Shown piece after piece: positions 61,301-64,000 of a stretch of 64,000 bases of DNA. The DNA comes from Pyrocephalus nanus (taxonomy: Eukaryota; Chordata; Aves; Passeriformes; Tyrannidae). A program made the translations under genes and the position numbers. The notes under the pieces are model-generated. The model ran no database searches and was not told the DNA's origin. It was given only the letters and a program-made list of their open reading frames with translations. How positions within the stretch are numbered: position 1 is the first letter of the stretch; each line of letters starts with the position of its first letter. Location of the stretch: assembly GCA_038380795.1 (NCBI GenBank), contig CM076260.1:75739843-75803842 (forward strand). The letters are read 5' to 3'.

Positions 61301-63387
61301 ATGAATTTTCTGTGCTTCCTATCATTTAGACTAAACATCCCATCATCTACTTAACAATGAACAAAGGTCCCCTTTGAAATGAAGCTGCAAGATAATAGTA
61401 GCAAACATGACAAGTTAATTGTATTTTTTTGTCAGTAATTCATCGTTTGATATGTGAGGGAGATTCTAAAACAATTTTAAAGAGGCTGCTATACTGATAA
61501 TTGAGAAGGTACTAATGGATGATTTATCAGCATCAAAACAAAAAGAGAGGGAGAGAAAGAACTTTCCCTGTTCAGGGAGAATGCTTCAAGAGAAGAACTC
61601 ATGGACGTGCAGTATCTTCTTCCTCTAAGCCTGCTGTTAACTGTTTAAATGATAACCATTCCAGATTTGAAGGCTCCTGGTATACAAGAGTTTTTTGTAA
61701 AGCCACTTACTCTTGTTTTTTGAAAGAAGGGAGAAAGTCTTACAAATTAAATACAAACCTCTGACTTAAACTTCTTTGTCACATATTGATTTTTAAATGT
61801 AACACCAACAAGAATCTCAAACATATTCTTTGTCAGAGAACTAACACAGGGACAATAAAACTGGCTTTTTAAAATCTGAAAATAAATGCACGACTACTTC
61901 TGAGTGTGACAAATATCCTAAAAGATTCTACACCACACACTTGGGAAGTCAGAGATGAAGCTAAAGCAACATCAGAACAAGACAACTGTGGGGCACTGGC
62001 CTAATTACAAAAGAAATTTGAGATGCAATTTTCCCTGCTGAGTAGCTGTGCAATCATGAGGTAATTATTAGAAATGCACAACATGTGTTTCATTGAAGGC
62101 TGGTGACAATCAATTGCGTATCAGTGACTTCTGGCAAAACATCAAAAGCTAAGACAATAAAAAAGTTGATAAAATAAAAAGTAGCTGTCATCTGAATATA
62201 AGGTTTCTTTGAATCTGACAAAATAATACAAATTATTCTACTTCAGCCAAACAGGTCACAAAGCAATATATATACAATAAAATTTTAAATCTCCTTACTA
62301 TAAGGTAATACCCCTGAAACCATATTAAAATAGTCTTTATGGAATAGAAGAAATCTAATCTTCAATTGTGCTGATCATTAACAACAGAGCTAATTGAAGG
62401 AACATCACAATCTTTAAAATTATGGCATTTATATCTGAATCCAGATTTAGGCATATAATTAGGGCCCCTTCTTTACATGTGTTTAATCCTGACTTCAGAT
62501 TCTAGAGGGTATCTGAATCTTCACGAGAATGCAGTACACAAACAACCAGCTCAGCTGACTACAATAATAACAGCGTATTTATGTAGAGCAAAAAACCCCA
62601 TCTTCAGTAGCTGTCCAATAAGCAAACATGTTTACATAAATCTGCCCACCAGTCCAGATTGTCTTACATAATATGAAGGAGTAACCCTCATTCTGAAATT
62701 CCAACTATTTGAAATCTGCTACAAATGTGTGCATATTTTAACGTGCAAGTCACCTTCAAAGGCATGAACCAGCTTCAAAACACTGGTAACTGTTGTCAAA
62801 TTAACAAGTAACAGCAATTTATTATTGGCCTTTTAAAAAAAGTGTTCATTTTTCAGGTTTATCAGCTATTACAAAACCTTGATCATCTATCTAAAATCCA
62901 GCAGAACTATGAAAAGCACATCTATTTTTATGTTATAATTTATGGTTTTTTATATTATAATTTTATTGTGATTTTACCCCCAATTAATACTTAGAGACAA
63001 TTTTTTATACATAGCAAAGCAGTTGCATGATTGCAGTTTTTTGTGTGATCTACAATCTGTGAACTATCAAAAACATAAAAATGAAAGAGATGAAACGTCG
63101 ATTTTGCTTCTTAACTTATACAGTTTGACAAAATCTAATTGCATTTCTTGATTTTGAAAAAGAATAAGCCAGACCCAGTAGAATGTACTTTACACAACCC
63201 CCATTTTTAGCAGCATGGATGAACATAACATACTAAAGACTGAGGTACTAAAAATATCACTTTTAAATTTTTCTAAATAAAAAGCTGTAATACAAAAATT
63301 CAATTACCTCACTTTCAGCAAAATGTCTTTCTCCTTTTAAACACAGGGAAGAGCGTCTCAGAGTCTTCTCATCACCATCATCAAATA
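15610..63387 (-). CDS. ARID4B: ARID4B, AT-rich interaction domain protein 4B (N-terminus missing; 19 coding exons in window)
   Basis: ARID4B (SAP180/BRCAA1) is a nuclear subunit of the SIN3A-HDAC corepressor that reads chromatin. The 19 exons join in phase to 3665 nt, 1220 whole residues plus stop. Adding the 91-92 N-terminal residues expected from human gives 1312, the human length; numbering below assumes this. Order: end of the N-terminal Tudor-like region (93-118), RBB1NT-type region (about 170-260), ARID (about 300-395, [20 protein letters not shown]), acidic tract (537-566), chromo-barrel (567-627, LVHYCGWN and YDEW), a long Ser/Glu-rich linker, and a C-terminal coiled coil and basic stretch ([32 protein letters not shown]). 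It ends NGMSVECR. The paralogue ARID4A is excluded by the C-terminus and linker sequence. Introns total over 44 kb. All donors are GT except one GC (52218). Confidence 0.97.
16709..16855 (-). CDS. ARID4B: ARID4B window exon 18 (C-terminal coiled coil)
   Basis: 147 nt. CT completes Ser, then [40 protein letters not shown] and RLKKKERE plus A. Amphipathic coiled coil followed by a basic cluster, shared with ARID4A and thought to engage the SIN3 complex. Donor GTAAGT. Confidence 0.97.
18573..18788 (-). CDS. ARID4B: ARID4B window exon 17
   Basis: 216 nt. CA completes Thr, then [40 protein letters not shown], and [12 protein letters not shown] plus T. The same blocks occur in human. Donor GTAAGT. 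Confidence 0.95.
18789..21508 (-). other. ARID4B: ARID4B intron between window exons 16 and 17
   Basis: 2.7 kb of AT-rich intron with short A/T runs. No repeat family, exon or RNA gene was recognised. Confidence 0.65.
21509..21619 (-). CDS. ARID4B: ARID4B window exon 16
   Basis: 111 nt. TC completes Val, then [20 protein letters not shown] and [16 protein letters not shown] plus A. A basic stretch resembling a nuclear localisation signal. Donor GTAAGT. Confidence 0.95.
23502..24713 (-). CDS. ARID4B: ARID4B window exon 15 (long Ser/Glu-rich exon)
   Basis: 1212 nt, about 404 codons, the largest exon. From [14 protein letters not shown] to [13 protein letters not shown] plus G. It holds conserved blocks [60 protein letters not shown] and [20 protein letters not shown]. 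The last resembles a SUMO or corepressor docking region, but I do not assign it. The donor is G|GTAAAG; the frame stays open to 23350 in the intron, which is not coding in human. Confidence 0.96.
25713..25757. repeat. Short direct repeat, 17 bp, near tandem
   Basis: GGATAAAGAGAAGCAAC occurs at about 25713-25729 and again at 25740-25756, with a 10-bp spacer. It lies in the ARID4B intron between window exons 14 and 15. Confidence 0.7.
26191..26383 (-). CDS. ARID4B: ARID4B window exon 14
   Basis: 193 nt, [20 protein letters not shown], then [20 protein letters not shown], to [12 protein letters not shown] plus G. Human has [17 protein letters not shown] and IEITSILNGLQ. Donor GTATTG. Confidence 0.95.
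27204..27288 (-). CDS. ARID4B: ARID4B window exon 13 (end of chromo-barrel)
   Basis: 85 nt. One base completes Arg, then [20 protein letters not shown] and IKHRKKIK. Donor AAG|GTAGTT. The DEW tryptophan is a further cage position. Identical to human as I recall it. Confidence 0.97.
31267..31309 (+). repeat. A43 homopolymer tract
   Basis: 43 uninterrupted A residues, by far the longest homopolymer in the window. A 7-bp word GCTCCAC sits just after it (31310-31316) and again at 31144-31150, so it could be the tail of a short retroposed insert. A simple mononucleotide repeat is the alternative. Confidence 0.9.
32367..32400. repeat. Perfect 17-bp tandem duplication
   Basis: GCTCAAAAAGAAAAATA occurs twice in direct contact (32367-32383 and 32384-32400) with no mismatch, indicating a recent slippage duplication inside an ARID4B intron. 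Confidence 0.85.
33839..34090 (-). CDS. ARID4B: ARID4B window exon 12 (acidic tract and chromo-barrel)
   Basis: 252 nt. One base completes Gly, [14 protein letters not shown] precedes a run of 12 Glu and then DNNNNEEEE. The chromo-barrel begins [20 protein letters not shown] and reaches [11 protein letters not shown] plus AG. HYxGW supplies aromatic-cage residues expected for methyl-lysine binding. Donor GTAACT. Length is a multiple of three. Confidence 0.96.
37224..37239. repeat. (AT)n microsatellite
   Basis: Eight AT dinucleotides in a row in the longest ARID4B intron. A similar, shorter run is at 35385-35398. Confidence 0.85.
38055..38190 (+). mobile_element. Internally deleted solo LTR of an avian endogenous retrovirus
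   Basis: Starts TGTCCTGGTTTTGGCTGGGA and ends GGGTTAAACCACACCA, the two ends of a common avian LTR as I remember it, with TG...CA termini. Only 136 bp remain between them, so most of the LTR interior is missing. It is flanked by a perfect 5-bp direct repeat CCTCT (38050-38054 and 38191-38195), a size seen with ERVL-type integration. No viral coding sequence is present. Confidence 0.75.
43924..44096 (-). CDS. ARID4B: ARID4B window exon 11
   Basis: 173 nt, [20 protein letters not shown] to EEKEKS plus GG. The head matches human [19 protein letters not shown]; the rest is an acidic/Lys linker. Donor GTAAGT. Confidence 0.94.
45091..45358 (-). CDS. ARID4B: ARID4B window exon 10 (end of ARID, charged linker)
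   Basis: 268 nt. One base completes Lys, then [20 protein letters not shown] finishes the [24 protein letters not shown] and a Lys/Glu-rich linker follow to DKPSVL. Donor CTG|GTAATA. The linker is poorly conserved, so its edge rests on phase. Confidence 0.93.
45570..45667 (-). CDS. ARID4B: ARID4B window exon 9 (ARID)
   Basis: 98 nt, [20 protein letters not shown] then [12 protein letters not shown] plus AA. Phase 2 out; donor GTAAGT. It contains the conserved VWKQV helix. Confidence 0.97.
46776..46870 (-). CDS. ARID4B: ARID4B window exon 8 (ARID core)
   Basis: 95 nt. GG completes Gly, then [20 protein letters not shown] and [11 protein letters not shown]. Donor AAT|GTGAGT. The Leu-rich helices and the HKLGGF motif are ARID hallmarks. 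Confidence 0.97.
47895..47967 (-). CDS. ARID4B: ARID4B window exon 7 (start of ARID)
   Basis: 73 nt, [20 protein letters not shown] then MEDR plus G, the first helix of the ARID DNA-binding domain. Phase 0 in, 1 out; donor GTAGGC. Confidence 0.96.
47968..52218 (-). other. ARID4B: ARID4B GC-AG intron between window exons 6 and 7
   Basis: 4.25 kb, starting GCAAGT and ending with a normal AG. AT-rich, with no repeat family or exon recognised. Confidence 0.8.
52219..52364 (-). CDS. ARID4B: ARID4B window exon 6 (GC donor)
   Basis: 146 nt. Two bases complete Ala, then [20 protein letters not shown] and an acidic Ser/Glu tail ending DNSSEEE. It must end at GAG|GCAAGT: the only nearby GT (GCAA|GTGAAG) would put the next exon out of frame. 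The GC-AG call therefore rests on phase and on agreement with human [15 protein letters not shown]. Confidence 0.92.
53200..53273 (-). CDS. ARID4B: ARID4B window exon 5
   Basis: 74 nt. C completes Phe, then [20 protein letters not shown] and LLKQ plus G. Donor G|GTAAAA, a weaker donor than its neighbours. Confidence 0.94.
54577..54656 (-). CDS. ARID4B: ARID4B window exon 4
   Basis: 80 nt, [20 protein letters not shown] then SFKDGK plus TT. Phase 2 out; donor GTGAGT. Matches human [20 protein letters not shown]. Confidence 0.96.
54657..58218 (-). other. ARID4B: ARID4B intron between window exons 3 and 4
   Basis: 3.6 kb, AT-rich, with short A runs near 56693. Nothing else recognised. Confidence 0.65.
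58219..58357 (-). CDS. ARID4B: ARID4B window exon 3
   Basis: 139 nt. One base completes Ile, then [10 protein letters not shown], an acidic run, and [20 protein letters not shown] to LWFPAL. Donor TTG|GTAAGA. Human has [20 protein letters not shown]. Confidence 0.96.
58358..60870 (-). other. ARID4B: ARID4B intron between window exons 2 and 3
   Basis: 2.5 kb. Contains C runs at 59406-59417 and near 59937-59946, the CR1 copy at 60128-60391, and a T run near 60756-60770. No other element recognised. Confidence 0.7.
60128..60391 (+). mobile_element. CR1 LINE 3' end in an ARID4B intron
   Basis: Contains 'ACAGGAAGTTCCACCTGTAT', 'GCACAGAGAGGTTGTGGAGT', 'GACCCTGCCTGAGCAGGGAG', 'GGTTGGACCAGATGACCCAC' and the terminal 'CATTCTGTGATTCTGTAA'. 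The terminal short repeat is retained. Inserted antisense to ARID4B. Confidence 0.93.
60871..60962 (-). CDS. ARID4B: ARID4B window exon 2
   Basis: 92 nt, [20 protein letters not shown] then [10 protein letters not shown] plus AT. Phase 0 in, 2 out; donor GTAAGT. It is nearly identical to human. Confidence 0.96.
60963..63307 (-). other. ARID4B: ARID4B intron between window exons 1 and 2
   Basis: 2.35 kb of AT-rich intron. No element or exon recognised. Confidence 0.65.
63308..63387 (-). CDS. ARID4B: ARID4B window exon 1 (Tudor-like region)
   Basis: 80 nt; two bases complete a Val, then [20 protein letters not shown] and HFAESE. Donor GAG|GTAATT. Same as human in this stretch. About four upstream coding exons are expected past the right edge. 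Confidence 0.95.
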
Positions 63388-64000
63388 CTGTCACCAGGTA
63401 ACAAGTGAAGAAAGAAAAAATTTTCTTTTTAAATCAAGATATTGTTGATTCATTTTGATGTTCAGAAAGAATGGGATATATATACATTCCTGTAGCTAAT
63501 TCTTAAAACCTGGATAGATAATGCTGCATATCCAGTAAAGCATTTCACAGATTGAACAAATACGTTAGCTGCTCTATCACCACAGCTTGCATATGTTAAA
63601 AGGAATCTTTAGTAATCAGTAGTTGAGCAAACAAAAATTAAATACCCACTAGAATTCAAACCCTATTCTTTTAACATTTACAATTTTTACAAAAGTTTAT
63701 TATGTAACCAGAACTCATACAAAATTCAAGTAGAAGCTATGCTTATTACCCAGAAACATAAATGGATATTTACAGAAAAAAGTTACAACTTAATGTTTTA
63801 TGGAAGCTCAATGTCTTTCTCTATTGACTTCATTCAACTATGCTATAAAACAACCGTGATATCAGCCTAAGGAAGATGACAATAGTCAAAGTGCTGACAA
63901 TCATCAAAACCAGCTGTACTGACAGAACTGTGGAGCTCCCAGTTTCTAGACTTTTTGCCACCTCTGCTATCACTAGGTCAACTGGAAAAAAGTCCATAAT
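63388..64000 (-). other. ARID4B: ARID4B intron upstream of window exon 1 (part)
   Basis: About 610 bp of AT-rich sequence beginning upstream of the acceptor at 63388. No further exon was recognised before the right edge. Confidence 0.7.

Noticed and set aside
1..64000. CRISPR arrays, bacterial operons, toxin or prophage modules
   Set aside because: The window is intron-rich vertebrate DNA. No spaced direct-repeat array or prokaryotic gene organisation is present.

Overview
The window is vertebrate nuclear DNA, almost certainly from a bird. Three recognisable vertebrate genes lie in the order TOMM20 - RBM34 - ARID4B, all on the minus strand. This matches the neighbourhood I know from human 1q42 and its avian counterpart. 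Copies of the CR1 LINE, the main avian retroposon, and an avian-type LTR support the assignment. I cannot name the species. I see no bacterial-style operon, CRISPR array or rRNA gene, and I recognised no tRNA gene.

Layout. 1-3593: first coding exon of TOMM20 (mitochondrial import receptor) and about 3.5 kb of its intron 1; the other exons lie beyond the left edge. 3594-4550: the TOMM20 CpG-rich promoter, a CR1 copy, and the short TOMM20-RBM34 spacer. 4551-11583: complete RBM34 in ten coding exons, giving 432 aa with two RRM domains. 11584-13957: RBM34 CpG-rich promoter, a CR1 copy and a quiet spacer. 13958-64000: the 3' UTR and 19 coding exons of ARID4B, a chromatin reader of the SIN3-HDAC corepressor. 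About 91 N-terminal residues are missing past the right edge; the exons in the window encode 1220 complete residues plus stop.

Exon edges were set by hand from AG/GT sites, by requiring reading phase to carry across each junction, and by agreement with the human proteins as I remember them. All junctions are phase-consistent. One ARID4B intron has a GC donor (52218). The two complete 5' gene ends sit in CpG islands with ETS- or NRF-1-like sites, which suits housekeeping genes.

Most of the rest is AT-rich intron with simple repeats. The clearest extras are a 136-bp internally deleted solo LTR with a perfect 5-bp target duplication, an A43 tract that may end a small retroposed insert, a G-quadruplex-prone repeat filling RBM34 intron 1, and CR1 copies on both sides of the TOMM20 promoter. 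I found no convincing new biological system; the findings below are local observations.
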